A stretch of 64,000 nucleotides of DNA, taken from contig NZ_CP012034.1 of NCBI RefSeq assembly GCF_001050475.1, positions 2,480,001 to 2,544,000 of the forward strand. Reading direction: 5' to 3'. The first letter of the stretch is position 1. Each line of letters starts with the position of its first letter. Of the stretch, positions 1 to 11,648 are shown piece after piece. This stretch comes from Companilactobacillus ginsenosidimutans. Its GTDB lineage: Bacteria > Bacillota > Bacilli > Lactobacillales > Lactobacillaceae. Made by a program: the position numbers and the translations under genes. The notes beneath the pieces were generated by a model, which saw only the letters and a program-made list of their open reading frames with translations, had not been told where the DNA came from and searched no databases.

Positions 1-1
1 T

Positions 2-394
2 TTTGAATCTCTTCAAAATGAAGCTTCAATTAAGTCAGTACTTGATTTAATATATAAGTGTAATGTTGTTGTTCATAGTATCGGAACAGCGAGTGTGATG
101 GCTGAGAGAAGAAATTTATCTGATGAAGATAGATTAAAGATAAGTGACAGCAATGCTGTTGCCGAGGCTTTCGGAGATTTCTTTGATCAGAACGGTAAGC
201 TCGTTTATAAGGTGCCTAGAATTGGACTTCATGTTCGGGACCTTGTTAATATTAAAAATGTAATTGCTATTGCTGGTGGTGCATCAAAAGCAACCGCCAT
301 CGAGGCTTACATGAAAAACGCGCCTTCTCATACCGTACTAATTACCGATGAGGGTGCATCAAAGATGATTTTAAGGGATAACCCTTTAAAATAA
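2..394 (+). CDS. cggR: Central glycolytic genes regulator CggR, C-terminal part (5' truncated)
   Basis: The frame is open from the window edge to TAA at 392-394, so only about 130 C-terminal residues are present. They match the SorC/DeoR-type sugar-binding domain: an HSIGTA segment, then an AGGASKATAIEAYM segment typical of the effector domain. In Bacillus and lactobacilli CggR represses the gapA operon and is released by fructose-1,6-bisphosphate (family knowledge). The gene ends 34 bp before gapA, the usual order. The N-terminal helix-turn-helix and the operator lie outside the window. Confidence 0.9.
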   Translation, partial: FESLQNEASIKSVLDLIYKCNVVVHSIGTASVMAERRNLSDEDRLKISDSNAVAEAFGDFFDQNGKLVYKVPRIGLHVRDLVNIKNVIAIAGGASKATAIEAYMKNAPSHTVLITDEGASKMILRDNPLK

Positions 395-428
395 TATATT
401 TTTACTTTCCTGAAGGAGGAATTTTTGT

Positions 429-1457
429 ATGACTACAAAAGTTGGTATTAATGGATTTGGACGTATCGGACGTTTAGCATTCCGCCGTATTGCTGATCTT
501 CAAGCACAAGGCAAAACAGATTTGGAAGTTGTTGCAATCAATGATTTAACATCACCTGCAATGCTTGCACACTTGCTTAAATATGATACTGCTCATGGTA
601 ACTTCAAGTCAGACGCTATTACAGCTGCTGAGGATGGTATCGTTGTTGATGGTAAGAAGATCCCTGTATACGCTGAAAAGAATGCTGCAGACCTTAAATG
701 GGTTGGCAACGACGGTGTTGACATCGTTCTTGAATGTACTGGTTTCTACACATCATCAGACAAAGCACAAGCTCACATCGATGCTGGTGCAAAACGTGTA
801 TTGATCTCAGCTCCATCAGGTGACATGCCTACAGTTGTTTACGGTGTTAACGATGACGTTTTAACTAACGACGTTAAAATCGCTTCAGCTGGTTCATGTA
901 CAACAAACTGTCTTGCACCATTAGCTAATGCCGTAAACAAAGAATTCGGTATCAAAGCTGGTACAATGACAACAGTTCACGCTTACACAGCTACACAAAT
1001 GCTTCAAGATGGCCCAGAACGTAAAGGTAATGTTCGTGCTGCACGTGCTGCTGCTGCTAACATCATCCCTCACTCAACTGGTGCTGCTAAGGCCTTGGGT
1101 ATGGTTGTTCCTGAACTTAAAGGTAAACTTGATGGACACGCACAACGTGTACCAGTTATCACAGGTTCACTTACAGAATTAGTTACAACACTTGGTAAAG
1201 AAGTTACTGTTGACGAAGTTAACGCTGCTATCAAGAAATATACTGACAACAACCCTTCATTCGGTTACAACGATGATGAAATTGTTTCATCTGACGTTAT
1301 CGGTACATCATTTGGTTCAGTATTCGACCCAACACAAACACAAATCGTTGGTTCAGGTGAAGGCCAAGTTGTAAAGACTGTTGCATGGTATGACAATGAA
1401 TCAGGATTTACTGCACAAATGGTTCGTACACTTGAAAAATTTGCTAGCTTAAACTAA
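429..1457 (+). CDS. gapA: Glyceraldehyde-3-phosphate dehydrogenase (NAD, glycolytic)
   Basis: Converts glyceraldehyde-3-phosphate, NAD and phosphate to 1,3-bisphosphoglycerate in the cytoplasm. The protein is 342 residues, normal for the family. It has the N-terminal NAD-binding signature INGFGRIGR and the active-site segment SCTTNC with the catalytic cysteine at residue 157, followed by HAYTATQ. A strong ribosome site, GAAGGAGG, lies about 8 bases before the ATG. It is the first enzyme gene of the cggR-gapA-pgk-tpiA-eno cluster. The stop is followed by a terminator-like hairpin, so gapA can be expressed more than the genes behind it. Confidence 0.98.
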   Translation: MTTKVGINGFGRIGRLAFRRIADLQAQGKTDLEVVAINDLTSPAMLAHLLKYDTAHGNFKSDAITAAEDGIVVDGKKIPVYAEKNAADLKWVGNDGVDIVLECTGFYTSSDKAQAHIDAGAKRVLISAPSGDMPTVVYGVNDDVLTNDVKIASAGSCTTNCLAPLANAVNKEFGIKAGTMTTVHAYTATQMLQDGPERKGNVRAARAAAANIIPHSTGAAKALGMVVPELKGKLDGHAQRVPVITGSLTELVTTLGKEVTVDEVNAAIKKYTDNNPSFGYNDDEIVSSDVIGTSFGSVFDPTQTQIVGSGEGQVVKTVAWYDNESGFTAQMVRTLEKFASLN

Positions 1458-1507
1458 TTTATTAGTTCAACTGCAAAACTTACAACCTAATTTAATGAGT
1501 CAAATTG

Positions 1508-1540
1508 GCGGAGGGAGGATAACTCCTTCCGCTTTTTTTT
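1508..1540 (+). terminator. Intrinsic terminator between gapA and pgk
   Basis: A 10-bp stem (1508-1517 with 1523-1532, one G-T pair), a 5-base loop and eight T residues. It sits inside the glycolytic operon, so it probably acts as a partial terminator or as the stabilised 3' end of a gapA transcript. Confidence 0.85.
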
Positions 1541-1565
1541 AAGGAAAATATTTGGAGGATATAAA

Positions 1566-2780
1566 ATGGCAAAACTTATCGTTTCTGACGTTGACGTAAA
1601 AGACAAAAAAGTTTTGATGCGTGTTGACTTTAATGTTCCTATTAAAGATGGTGTTGTCGGCGATACTAACCGTATCGTTGCTGCTATGCCAACAATCAAC
1701 TACGTAGCTGATCATGATGGAAAGGTTATCCTACTTTCTCACTTGGGTAGAATCAAGAGTGATGAAGATAAGAAGGCTTTATCATTAAAACCAGTTGCTG
1801 CAAAACTTCAAGAATTAATTGGCAAACCAGTTAAGTTTGTTCCTGTTAACGAAGGTAAAGAATTAGAAGATGCTATCAATGAACTTAAAGATGGCGAAAT
1901 CTTACTAATGGAAAACACACGTTTCCAAGATATCGACAATGATTTCGGTAAACGTGAAAGTAAGAATGATCCTAAGTTAGGCGAATACTGGGCTTCACTT
2001 GGTGATGTATTTATCAATGATGCTTTTGGTACAGCCCACAGAAGCCACGCTTCAAACGTTGGTATTTCAACAGCTATGAAAGCTGCTGGCAAACCCGTTG
2101 CTGCTGGTTACTTGATGGAAAAAGAAATCAAGTTCTTAGGTAACGCTGTTGACAATCCTGTACACCCATTTGTAACTATTCTTGGTGGTGCTAAGGTTTC
2201 TGACAAGATTGGTGTTATCGAACACCTTATTCCAAAATCAGACCACATCATTATCGGTGGTGGTATGGCATATACTTTCTTGGCTGCACAAGGCCACAAG
2301 ATTGGTAAGTCATTGTTCGAAGAAGATAAAGTTGAACTTGCTAAGGACCTCCTTCAAAAAGCAGGCGACAAGATTGTTCTTCCTGTAGACCACATCGTTG
2401 CTAAAGAATTCTCAAATGATGCTGATGCTTCAACTACTGATGGTGTTGATATTCCTGATGACGAAATGGCACTTGATATCGGACCTAAGTCAATCGCTCT
2501 ATTCAAAGATACTTTGAAGGGTGCTAAGACTGTTGTATGGAATGGACCTATGGGTGCATTCGAAATGAGCAAGTTTGCTGAAGGTACACTAGAAGTTGGA
2601 CGTGCACTTGGTGATCTTACTGGTGCTACTACTATCGTTGGTGGTGGTGATTCAACAGCTGCTGCTAAGAGTTTGGGTATTGCTGATAAGCTTACTCACA
2701 TCTCAACTGGTGGTGGTGCATCACTAGAATACCTTGAAGGTAAAGTATTACCTGGTATTGATTCAATTTCAGACAAATAA
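1566..2780 (+). CDS. pgk: Phosphoglycerate kinase
   Basis: Transfers phosphate from 1,3-bisphosphoglycerate to ADP, the first ATP-yielding step of glycolysis. The 404-residue protein has the N-terminal RVDFNVP substrate segment, the central GGAKVSDKI segment, and C-terminal [10 protein letters not shown] and [13 protein letters not shown] nucleotide-site segments. The ribosome site TGGAGGAT precedes the ATG. It starts 26 bases after the gapA-pgk terminator and runs closely into tpiA. Confidence 0.98.
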   Translation: MAKLIVSDVDVKDKKVLMRVDFNVPIKDGVVGDTNRIVAAMPTINYVADHDGKVILLSHLGRIKSDEDKKALSLKPVAAKLQELIGKPVKFVPVNEGKELEDAINELKDGEILLMENTRFQDIDNDFGKRESKNDPKLGEYWASLGDVFINDAFGTAHRSHASNVGISTAMKAAGKPVAAGYLMEKEIKFLGNAVDNPVHPFVTILGGAKVSDKIGVIEHLIPKSDHIIIGGGMAYTFLAAQGHKIGKSLFEEDKVELAKDLLQKAGDKIVLPVDHIVAKEFSNDADASTTDGVDIPDDEMALDIGPKSIALFKDTLKGAKTVVWNGPMGAFEMSKFAEGTLEVGRALGDLTGATTIVGGGDSTAAAKSLGIADKLTHISTGGGASLEYLEGKVLPGIDSISDK

Positions 2781-2796
2781 AAGGAGATTTAATTTT

Positions 2797-3549
2797 ATGC
2801 GTACACCTATTATTGCGGGTAACTGGAAGATGAACAAAAATCCTAAAGAAACCCAAGAATTTTTAGACGGTATCAAAGGCAAATTGCCAGAATCTGGTGT
2901 AGAAGCTGTTATCGGAGCTCCTGCTATTGACCTAACAACACTTGTTGCAGGAGCTGAAGGCACACCATTAAAGACTGCTGCTGAAAACAGTTACTTTGAA
3001 GATGCTGGTGCATTTACTGGTGAAACTTCACCAAAAGCTCTTCAAGAAATGGGTCTTGACTATGTAATCATCGGTCACTCAGAAAGAAGACAATACTTCG
3101 GTGAAACTGATGAAGACATCAACAAAAAAGCAAAAGCTATTCTTAAAAACAACATGTTACCAATGATTTGCTGTGGTGAAACATTGGAACAACGTGATGC
3201 TGGAAAAGCTGAATCATGGGTAACTGGTCAAATCGAAAATGCTGTTAAAGGTATTTCTGCTGCTGATGTAGCTAAATCAGTTATTGCTTATGAACCAATC
3301 TGGGCTATCGGTACTGGTAAAACAGCTACAAGTGATCAAGCTCAAGAAATGGTTCACGTAATCCGTGAAAAGATTGTTAGCTTGTACGATGCTGACACTG
3401 CTGATAAAGTACGTATTCTTTATGGTGGTTCAGTTAAACCTGCTAACATCAAAGATTTAATGGAAAAAGAAGATATCGATGGTGGACTCGTTGGTGGTGC
3501 AAGTATGGATCCTGAATCATACGTTGCATTAGTTAACTACCAAAAATAA
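2797..3549 (+). CDS. tpiA: Triosephosphate isomerase
   Basis: Interconverts dihydroxyacetone phosphate and glyceraldehyde-3-phosphate. The start is ATG 2797, directly after AAGGAG at 2781-2786. An in-frame upstream ATG at 2734 lies inside pgk without a ribosome site and was not used. The 250-residue product shows NWKMNK (catalytic lysine), IIGHSERR (histidine), [11 protein letters not shown] (glutamate) and the phosphate-binding YGGSVKP. Sixteen bases separate it from pgk. Confidence 0.98.
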   Translation: MRTPIIAGNWKMNKNPKETQEFLDGIKGKLPESGVEAVIGAPAIDLTTLVAGAEGTPLKTAAENSYFEDAGAFTGETSPKALQEMGLDYVIIGHSERRQYFGETDEDINKKAKAILKNNMLPMICCGETLEQRDAGKAESWVTGQIENAVKGISAADVAKSVIAYEPIWAIGTGKTATSDQAQEMVHVIREKIVSLYDADTADKVRILYGGSVKPANIKDLMEKEDIDGGLVGGASMDPESYVALVNYQK

Positions 3550-3602
3550 TTTATTAAATAAATGAACAACATTTAATTCGACCTTGTAAAAGGTTAGAAT
3601 AA

Positions 3603-4940
<1,338 letters not shown>

Positions 4941-4953
4941 TTTTTGTTAATTA

Positions 4954-4980
4954 AACAGTCCTTCGGGACTGTTTTTTTTT
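4954..4980 (+). terminator. Intrinsic terminator after eno
   Basis: A perfect 8-bp stem AACAGTCC/GGACTGTT closed by a TTCG tetraloop and followed by a T tract. It ends the glycolytic operon. Confidence 0.95.
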
Positions 4981-5025
4981 GTCTAAAATTATATGATAGT
5001 AATATGTCTAATTAAGGAGAATAAC

Positions 5026-6084
5026 ATGTCTTTAAAAATTGCTTTTATTGGTTTTGGAAAATCGGCAAATAGATATCATTTGCCATATTTAAATATTCGC
5101 CCTGATTTTGAACTCGCTATGGTTTATACTCGTAAACCTGTTGATGAGGCGCTATCAAAGCCTTATCAAGAAAATGGAACAGTCTTTACCACTAATTTGG
5201 ATGATGTATTAAATAATCCTCAAATTGACTTGGTAACTATTTGTACACCTGCAAGTACACACTATGAACTTGCGAAGAGTTTCATCCTATCTAACAAGTC
5301 GGTTATCGTCGAAAAGCCTTTTGTTGATTCAGTCGAACATGCAAAAGAGTTGTTATCTCTCGGAAAAGAACGCGGAGTATTAGTTACCCCATATCAAAAC
5401 AGACGTTTTGACGGTGACTTTTTAGCTGTCAAAAAGGTGATTGAGCAGGGATTTTTAGGGGATATTCTTGAGGTAGAATCACACATTGATTACTATCGCC
5501 CTGGAACGGTTAACAAACCGGGTACAAAAGAACAAGGGACATTTTATGGCCTTGGGATTCATTTGATGGATCGAATGGTTTCATTGTTCGGACGACCTGA
5601 TAGTGTTGTTTATGATATTAGAAATAATGAAGTAGCCAATGCTGTCGATAATTATTTTGACGTGGATTTACATTATGGAACTCAAAATAAGATTAAGGTT
5701 AAAGCCGAATTTGTTGTAGCCACTGATTACCCAAGATTTATCGTCCACGGTACGAATGGATCATTCATCAAGTATGGTGCAGATCAACAAGAAAATGACT
5801 TAAAGGCTGGAATTATGCCAGGTACCGATGGATTTGGTGAAGATAGTCCAATGTATTACGGTGTAGCAAAGTATCGTAACTCAAATGGGGATTGGATTGA
5901 AAAGCAAATTAAGACTCCTGTGGGTGACTATGGTGCTTTTTATGATGATGTATATGAAACATTGATCAACGATAAGCCAAAGCTAGTGACTGACGAACAA
6001 GCTATTACTGACATTGAATTGCTTGAAGCAGGTTTCAAACAACCTTCTCCTTCTGTATATCAAATGCCTAATTTTGAAATTTAA
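5026..6084 (+). CDS. Gfo/Idh/MocA family oxidoreductase
   Basis: A predicted NAD(P)-dependent sugar or polyol dehydrogenase of 352 residues. The N-terminal Rossmann segment IAFIGFGKSANRYHLPYL is followed by the family motif VIVEKPF near residue 95 and a C-terminal alpha/beta substrate domain. The start ATG 5026 has TAAGGAGA upstream; an earlier in-frame ATG at 4993 has no ribosome site. It resembles the YhhX/YdgJ-type members, but the substrate cannot be read from sequence. It stands between the eno terminator and the ClC gene. Confidence 0.85.
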   Translation: MSLKIAFIGFGKSANRYHLPYLNIRPDFELAMVYTRKPVDEALSKPYQENGTVFTTNLDDVLNNPQIDLVTICTPASTHYELAKSFILSNKSVIVEKPFVDSVEHAKELLSLGKERGVLVTPYQNRRFDGDFLAVKKVIEQGFLGDILEVESHIDYYRPGTVNKPGTKEQGTFYGLGIHLMDRMVSLFGRPDSVVYDIRNNEVANAVDNYFDVDLHYGTQNKIKVKAEFVVATDYPRFIVHGTNGSFIKYGADQQENDLKAGIMPGTDGFGEDSPMYYGVAKYRNSNGDWIEKQIKTPVGDYGAFYDDVYETLINDKPKLVTDEQAITDIELLEAGFKQPSPSVYQMPNFEI

Positions 6085-6111
6085 TCGTTCAGTGTGAATG
6101 GGGGATTGTGA

Positions 6112-7653
6112 ATGAAGTCTGAAAAAATTGATGTCTATAAACTTAAGCTTCTACTTGGCGGAATCATCGTGGGGATGCTTTCGGGAATTATTGTGAGCAT
6201 GTTCCGTTGGTCAATTGGAACATCGTTAAAATGGTTTCAGGGCTGGTACGTGCAGGCTAGAAGTAATATTGTCATCCTACTGATATTGCTAGTTTTTCTA
6301 ATCATTGCAGGTATAATCGTCGGCCTAATGTTAAAAAAAGAGCCTGACATTTCCGGGTCTGGTATTCCACAAGTTGAAGCTCAACTAGATGGTGACCTCA
6401 AAGTAAAATGGTGGTCAATTTTGTGGAGAAAGTTTGTCGGCGGAATCATTAGTATTGGTCCAGGACTATTCCTTGGCCGAGAGGGTCCCGCAATTCAATT
6501 AGGAGCCTCAGTTGGACAAGGGTTCGGTGAATTAGCCAACGTGACTACACCAAGTACCAAGAGAATATTGATTGCTAGTGGTGCTGCCGGTGGATTGGCC
6601 GCAGCATTCAATGCTCCATTAGCAGGCTGCATGTTTGTAATGGAAGAAATCTATCATAATTTCTCACCAATGGTTTGGATTACCGCGCTAGCAAGTGCAG
6701 TTAGCTCAAATTTAATTGCTCTATATGTATTTGGATTAACACCAGTATTGAGCATTCCGTACAAATTTAGCTTACCAATCAAATATTACTGGCATCTAAT
6801 AATTCTAGGAATCATCCTAGGGCTATTAGGACGCCTGTATCAAAAAGTCTTATTGATCATGCCAACCGTATATGCGAAAACACATATTCCTCGCGCATAT
6901 CAAGGAATCATCCCGTTAATATTACTTTTACCAGTTGGAATGATGTATCCGAGCTACATCGGTGGTGGTAACGGGTTGATCGTCGATTTAAACAATCTGA
7001 AAGTTGGATTCTGGGTACTTGTTGGTATATTTGCACTTAGATTTATTTTCTCGATGATTTCATATGGATCCGGACTACCAGGTGGAATTTTCTTACCTAT
7101 TCTAAATTTAGGTGCCATCATCGGGGCAATTTATGCGGTGTTTATGCATCAAACGGGAATGTTGCCACTTTCATACGAAAGTAATTTAATTATTTTCTCA
7201 ATGGCAGGGTACTTCGCTTGTATTAGTAAGGCACCATTTACAGCAATTATTTTAGTAACTGAAATGGTTGGATCTCTTGGCCATTTGATGCCACTTGTTG
7301 TTATTTCATTGGTTGCATATATCGTCGTTGATATATTGAACGGTTCACCAATTTATGAGGCGTTGAAAGAACGATTAACCTTGAATTCTGAATACTTGAA
7401 CCGAGTCAGCAAGTATAGTGATCGAATCGAAATCCCAGTATATGAAGGTAGTCCTATTGACGGCATGATAATTCGTGAGATTAGCTTTCCTAAAGAAGTC
7501 CTTGTCATTGGAATCTATCGTGGTGAGCGTCAAATTATTCCTCGTGGCGATACAATGATAAAATCAGGAGATAGAATTGTCATGATGGTTAATGCTGCAC
7601 AACGTGCAAAATATAAACGTCGATTGACAGAGCTTATCAATGGATTGGACTAG
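6112..7653 (+). CDS. ClC-family chloride channel/transporter with C-terminal RCK_C (TrkA_C) domain
   Basis: An integral membrane protein of 513 residues. The three ClC selectivity segments are present: GSGIPQ, GREGP (with the gating glutamate, followed by AIQLGASVGQG) and a GLPGGIFLP segment. The hydrophobic core ends near residue 410. The last ~80 residues are soluble and resemble the RCK_C/TrkA_C fold (IEIPVYEGSPIDGMIIREISFPKEVLVIGIYRGERQIIPRGDT, shown here only as a description of the region near residues 440-490). Confidence 0.9.
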   Translation: MKSEKIDVYKLKLLLGGIIVGMLSGIIVSMFRWSIGTSLKWFQGWYVQARSNIVILLILLVFLIIAGIIVGLMLKKEPDISGSGIPQVEAQLDGDLKVKWWSILWRKFVGGIISIGPGLFLGREGPAIQLGASVGQGFGELANVTTPSTKRILIASGAAGGLAAAFNAPLAGCMFVMEEIYHNFSPMVWITALASAVSSNLIALYVFGLTPVLSIPYKFSLPIKYYWHLIILGIILGLLGRLYQKVLLIMPTVYAKTHIPRAYQGIIPLILLLPVGMMYPSYIGGGNGLIVDLNNLKVGFWVLVGIFALRFIFSMISYGSGLPGGIFLPILNLGAIIGAIYAVFMHQTGMLPLSYESNLIIFSMAGYFACISKAPFTAIILVTEMVGSLGHLMPLVVISLVAYIVVDILNGSPIYEALKERLTLNSEYLNRVSKYSDRIEIPVYEGSPIDGMIIREISFPKEVLVIGIYRGERQIIPRGDTMIKSGDRIVMMVNAAQRAKYKRRLTELINGLD

Positions 7654-7727
7654 AATTTTTGATTGTTTTATGTTATTGTTTTAGAAGTGATTTCAGCTTT
7701 TTAACACCATGAACGGGGGTTTGACCG

Positions 7728-7964
7728 GTGTATAATCTTTTTGAAGTATTACTAATTATTGTTTCAATACTAATTATCATCGCGGTACTTATGCAACCAT
7801 CAAAGCAACAAGATGCTTTGAATGCCTTGCAAGGTGGCGGTGGTGACCTATTTAATAACCAAAAGAAGCGTGGATTTGAAGCCTTCATGGTTAAGGTCAC
7901 ATACGTACTGCTAGTACTATTCTTCGTATTTGCACTAGTTTTAGTATATTTATCGTCTCACTAG
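7728..7964 (+). CDS. secG: Preprotein translocase subunit SecG
   Basis: A small accessory membrane subunit of the SecYEG translocon, 78 residues. Two hydrophobic segments (about 4-22 and 55-76) flank the conserved loop with LQGGGGDLF. The start is GTG 7728, with a GGGGG ribosome site 9-13 bases upstream; no ATG is suitably placed. Position before the esterase, rnr and smpB genes matches the secG-yvaK-rnr-smpB order of Bacillus. Confidence 0.93.
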   Translation: MYNLFEVLLIIVSILIIIAVLMQPSKQQDALNALQGGGGDLFNNQKKRGFEAFMVKVTYVLLVLFFVFALVLVYLSSH

Positions 7965-7973
7965 ACAAGTAAC

Positions 7974-8001
7974 CCTCCTGAAGAATCTCAGGAGGTTTTT
8001 T
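7974..8001 (+). terminator. Intrinsic terminator after secG
   Basis: An 8-bp perfect stem CCTCCTGA/TCAGGAGG with a 6-base loop and a T run. The esterase ribosome site begins a few bases later, so downstream genes need read-through or a promoter I could not identify. Confidence 0.88.
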
Positions 8002-8020
8002 GTTATAAGGAGTAATTTTT

Positions 8021-8773
8021 ATGAAAATAATTGCACCTAAACCTTTTTATTTTGAGAATGATGGACCAAAAGCAGTCGTTTTGTTGCACTCATTATCGGG
8101 AACACCAAATGACATGCGACTTCTCGGTCGATTTTTGCAAAGAAATGGGTATTCCGCTTATGCACCAATGTTTGCTGGACATGGCACTAGAGAACCACTA
8201 GATATAATTGAACAAGGTGGGCCTGATGCATGGTGGAAACAAGCTGAAGAAGCTTTGGACTTCTTAAAGTCTCAAGGTAAAACAGAATTCTACTTTTTTG
8301 GACTATCGCTTGGAGCAATCTTTGCAACAAAAGCAGTCGAAGAATGTCCTGAAGTTATTGCTGGAGGAACATTTGGTTCTCCTTTGTACAACACTAGTTT
8401 CAAAAATATTCGTGATGCGTTTTTGATATATTCTCAAAAAGTGTACGAATTGAACGAAATTAGTGAGGATCAAATCCAAGCTAAACTTCAGACTATAGAT
8501 CAAAAAATCGATGGGTTCTTAGATTCAATTTTGACAGAGACAACTGACGTTACTGCCAATTTGAAAAATATAAATAAGCCATACTTCATTGGACAAGGAA
8601 CTCACGATGATATGGTAGATAAAAACGGTGCTAATAAAGTTGCCGATGACGTAAAAAACGCTGACCTTCACTTCTATGATGCCGGTCACGTGTTAACTAT
8701 TAATACAGCTCATAAAGATTTACAAACAGATGTATTAAACTTTTTAGAAAAAATTGAGGAAACAAATGCCTGA
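8021..8773 (+). CDS. Carboxylesterase (alpha/beta hydrolase, YvaK-like)
   Basis: A 250-residue serine hydrolase. It has the HSLSGTPNDM oxyanion region, the nucleophile elbow GLSLGA with serine 96, a GTHDDMVD acid segment and the DAGHVLT histidine. It resembles Bacillus YvaK/Est30-type monoacylglycerol and short-ester hydrolases (family knowledge). The ribosome site AAGGAG precedes ATG 8021. The 3' end overlaps rnr by 8 bases, so the two are translationally coupled. The physiological substrate is unknown. Confidence 0.88.
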   Translation: MKIIAPKPFYFENDGPKAVVLLHSLSGTPNDMRLLGRFLQRNGYSAYAPMFAGHGTREPLDIIEQGGPDAWWKQAEEALDFLKSQGKTEFYFFGLSLGAIFATKAVEECPEVIAGGTFGSPLYNTSFKNIRDAFLIYSQKVYELNEISEDQIQAKLQTIDQKIDGFLDSILTETTDVTANLKNINKPYFIGQGTHDDMVDKNGANKVADDVKNADLHFYDAGHVLTINTAHKDLQTDVLNFLEKIEETNA

Positions 8774-11099
8774 TAAAGAAAATAAATTAATTTCAGATAT
8801 TCTGGAATTTTTCAGAAGCAATCCGGATAGACGATACACTTCTGAGCAAGTTGAAGATGTGTTAAGAATGCATGGCTCATCTGCCTTTAAACGTGTTGTT
8901 AAAGCTTTGGCTGTCCTTGAAGGTGAGGGTAAAATTACGCTTACTAACAAAGACGAGTTCAAGATGACTCAACAAACTCAAGTATTAGAGGGTGTCTTTA
9001 AGGCTAATGAAAAAGGATTTGGCTTCGTTAGATATGACGAAGTTGATCCTGACGCTTTCATTACTAGAGACCATACTTTGCATGCCGTAAATGGCGATAC
9101 TGTTGAGATTCAAATTACCAAGCCTTCAAATCCTTGGGATGACAAGGGTCCAGAAGCAAAGATTACCAAAATTATTGAACGTTCAATTGATAAAATTGTT
9201 GGTGAATTCCATCCATATAGTGACGCTCAAGTTAAAAAGACGGGTCACTTTGGATATGTTCAAAGTCATGAAAAGCGTTTAGCTTCATACATGATTTTCA
9301 TTTCTGATAAGGGACTTCACCCACAAATGGGTGATATGGTCCAAGTTTCAATTGAGGAATATCCATCTGACGAACATCCAGCAAGTATGGAAGGTACAGC
9401 TCTAGAAATCATTGGTAATAAAAATGATCCTGGTGTTGATATTATTTCTATTGTCTTGGATAACGATATTAATCCTGAATTTCCCAAGGACGTACTACAA
9501 GCTGCTGAAAAGATTCCTGATCATGTTACTGAAGCCGACCGTGCTGGACGTAAAGACTTGACAAAGGACACAGTTATCACAATCGATGGGGATGACTCAA
9601 AAGATTTCGATGATGCCGTGGAAGTTGAAAAACTTTCCAGTGGCAACTTCCATCTTGCCGTTCACATCGCCGATGTTACTCACTATGTCACTGAAGGTTC
9701 AGCTATTGATGAGGAAGCTTATGCTCGTGGAACAAGTACTTATTTAGTTGACCGTGTTATTCCAATGTTGCCATTCAGACTTTCCAACGGAATTTGTTCA
9801 TTGAATCCCGGTGAAGACAGATTGGCACTTACTTGTGATATGGAAATCACTGGTCAAGGCGAAGTTATCAACTACGATATCTTCCCAAGTGTTATTCAAT
9901 CTAAGTACCGTATGACTTACAACAATGTTAACGAAATCCTCAAAGGTGACGCCGAACTCACAGCAGAATATGCTGACCTAGTTCCAATGCTCACAGATAT
10001 GGCCGAGTTGCACAAAATTTTATTCAACAAACGTCATGAACGTGGCGCAATTGACTTTGAAGAAACTGAAGCTCAAATCATTGTTGACGAGAATGGTAAG
10101 CCTATCGATATTAAACTCAGAAACCGTGGCGTTTCTGAAAGAATGATTGAATCATTCATGTTGGCTGCCAATGAAACGGTTGCTAAGAACTATAACCTGA
10201 AGCATGTCCCATTCTTGTACCGTGTCCACGAAAAGCCAGACGAAGAAAAGGTTAAGAACTTCTTCGAATTCGCTGCTGCTATTGGCGTGGATGTCCACGG
10301 TAACTTGAAAGATATCAATCCTAAGATGTTCCAAAGCGTTCTATCAGAAGTAACTGATACTCCTGAAGAAGCTGTTGTTACAATTATGTTGTTGAGAAGT
10401 ATGCAACAAGCTAGATATTCTGACGAAGCCCTAGGTCACTTTGGTTTAGCTGCTAAATACTACACTCACTTTACTTCACCTATCAGACGTTATCCTGACT
10501 TGATCGTTCACAGAATGATCCACAGTTATGCTGAAAATGGCTTTACTGATAAGGAAAAAGAGAAGTGGGGCGGCAAACTTCAACCAATTGCTGAACATAC
10601 ATCTAGTCGTGAACGTAAATCAATCGACGCCGAACGTGCTGTTGATGATTTGAAGAAGACTGAATATATGGCTGACAAAGTTGGCGAAGAGTTTGATGCT
10701 GTCGTTAGTTCAGTAACTAGCTTCGGTATGTTCATTCAATTGGATAATACTGTTGAAGGTCTAATTCATATCTCAAATATGAAGGATGATTATTACGAAT
10801 ACGACGAGAAGAGCATGTCAATGCACGGTCGTAGTACTGGTAAGATTTTCAAAGTTGGTCAACCAATCAAAGTTAAGTTGATCAGAGCTGACGCCGAACA
10901 ACGTAAGATCGATTTTGAGCGTGTTCTTTCACCCGAAGAAGCCGAAAAAGCTAAGCAGCGTGAAGAAGAGTTCAAGAAGCGTCGTGCCAGCCACTCACGT
11001 AGCACTTTCCGTGGTAAAGGTGGAAATGGTAGCCGTGGTGGCGGACATGGCCGTTCAAATGATAACAACAAGAAACATGGTAAATACGAAAGCAGGTGA
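8766..11099 (+). CDS. rnr: Ribonuclease R
   Basis: A processive 3'-5' exoribonuclease that degrades structured RNA and acts with tmRNA-SmpB in quality control. The product has 777 residues. Domains in order: N-terminal winged helix (1-65), cold-shock OB folds (about 75-230), RNB catalytic domain (about 255-590, containing TIDGDDSKDFDDAV with the metal-binding aspartates), an S1 domain (about 635-720), and a basic Arg/Lys/Gly-rich tail. ATG 8766 was chosen because TTGAGGA lies just upstream; a TTG at 8754 is also in frame. It is followed by smpB after 6 bases. Confidence 0.97.
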   Translation: MPDKENKLISDILEFFRSNPDRRYTSEQVEDVLRMHGSSAFKRVVKALAVLEGEGKITLTNKDEFKMTQQTQVLEGVFKANEKGFGFVRYDEVDPDAFITRDHTLHAVNGDTVEIQITKPSNPWDDKGPEAKITKIIERSIDKIVGEFHPYSDAQVKKTGHFGYVQSHEKRLASYMIFISDKGLHPQMGDMVQVSIEEYPSDEHPASMEGTALEIIGNKNDPGVDIISIVLDNDINPEFPKDVLQAAEKIPDHVTEADRAGRKDLTKDTVITIDGDDSKDFDDAVEVEKLSSGNFHLAVHIADVTHYVTEGSAIDEEAYARGTSTYLVDRVIPMLPFRLSNGICSLNPGEDRLALTCDMEITGQGEVINYDIFPSVIQSKYRMTYNNVNEILKGDAELTAEYADLVPMLTDMAELHKILFNKRHERGAIDFEETEAQIIVDENGKPIDIKLRNRGVSERMIESFMLAANETVAKNYNLKHVPFLYRVHEKPDEEKVKNFFEFAAAIGVDVHGNLKDINPKMFQSVLSEVTDTPEEAVVTIMLLRSMQQARYSDEALGHFGLAAKYYTHFTSPIRRYPDLIVHRMIHSYAENGFTDKEKEKWGGKLQPIAEHTSSRERKSIDAERAVDDLKKTEYMADKVGEEFDAVVSSVTSFGMFIQLDNTVEGLIHISNMKDDYYEYDEKSMSMHGRSTGKIFKVGQPIKVKLIRADAEQRKIDFERVLSPEEAEKAKQREEEFKKRRASHSRSTFRGKGGNGSRGGGHGRSNDNNKKHGKYESR

Positions 11100-11105
11100 T
11101 GAACC

Positions 11106-11576
11106 GTGAAAAAACATCATGAAAAATCTGCTAATGAAGTAGCAACCAATCGTAAGGCGAGACATGATTACAACATCCTCGAAACTTACGAAGCTGGTAT
11201 TGAACTAACTGGAACTGAGATCAAATCAATTCGAGCTAGAAAAATGAATATCAAAGACGGATTCGTCCAAGCAAGAAATGGCGAAATGTGGCTTGAGAAC
11301 GTAAATATTGCAATTTACGATCAAGGTAATCAATTTAACCATGACCCACTTAGAAATCGTCGACTACTGCTTCATAAGAAAGAAATACGTCGTATCGCTG
11401 GAAACACTCAAGAAAAAGGAATTACCGTAATCCCATTGAAAGTTTATCTTAAAAATGGTTTTGCCAAAGTTCTAATTGGGGTGGCTGAAGGTAAGAAACA
11501 ATACGATAAACGTGAGACAATTAAAAAACGTGATCAAGAAAGAGAAATCCAACGTGCTACTAAAGTACGTTATTAG
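11106..11576 (+). CDS. smpB: SsrA-binding protein SmpB
   Basis: Binds tmRNA and delivers it to stalled ribosomes. The 156-residue protein has the family opening [18 protein letters not shown], the [11 protein letters not shown] segment and a basic tail ending [17 protein letters not shown]. The start is GTG 11106; the ribosome site AGGTGATG overlaps the end of rnr. I found no ssrA gene downstream in this window, unlike some Bacillus genomes. Confidence 0.97.
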   Translation: MKKHHEKSANEVATNRKARHDYNILETYEAGIELTGTEIKSIRARKMNIKDGFVQARNGEMWLENVNIAIYDQGNQFNHDPLRNRRLLLHKKEIRRIAGNTQEKGITVIPLKVYLKNGFAKVLIGVAEGKKQYDKRETIKKRDQEREIQRATKVRY

Positions 11577-11648
11577 GAAAACTCGCTTGATCGCGTTTTT
11601 TTGAGTTAAAAACATAGGTATTTTCTAATGATATGATAAGATACACCT

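Noticed and set aside
11574..11615. Terminator after smpB
   Set aside because: Only a 3-bp GC stem and loose AACTC/GAGTT pairing around the T run; too weak to call.
11577..11648. tmRNA gene (ssrA) after smpB
   Set aside because: The 72-bp gap is too short and has no tRNA-like ends.
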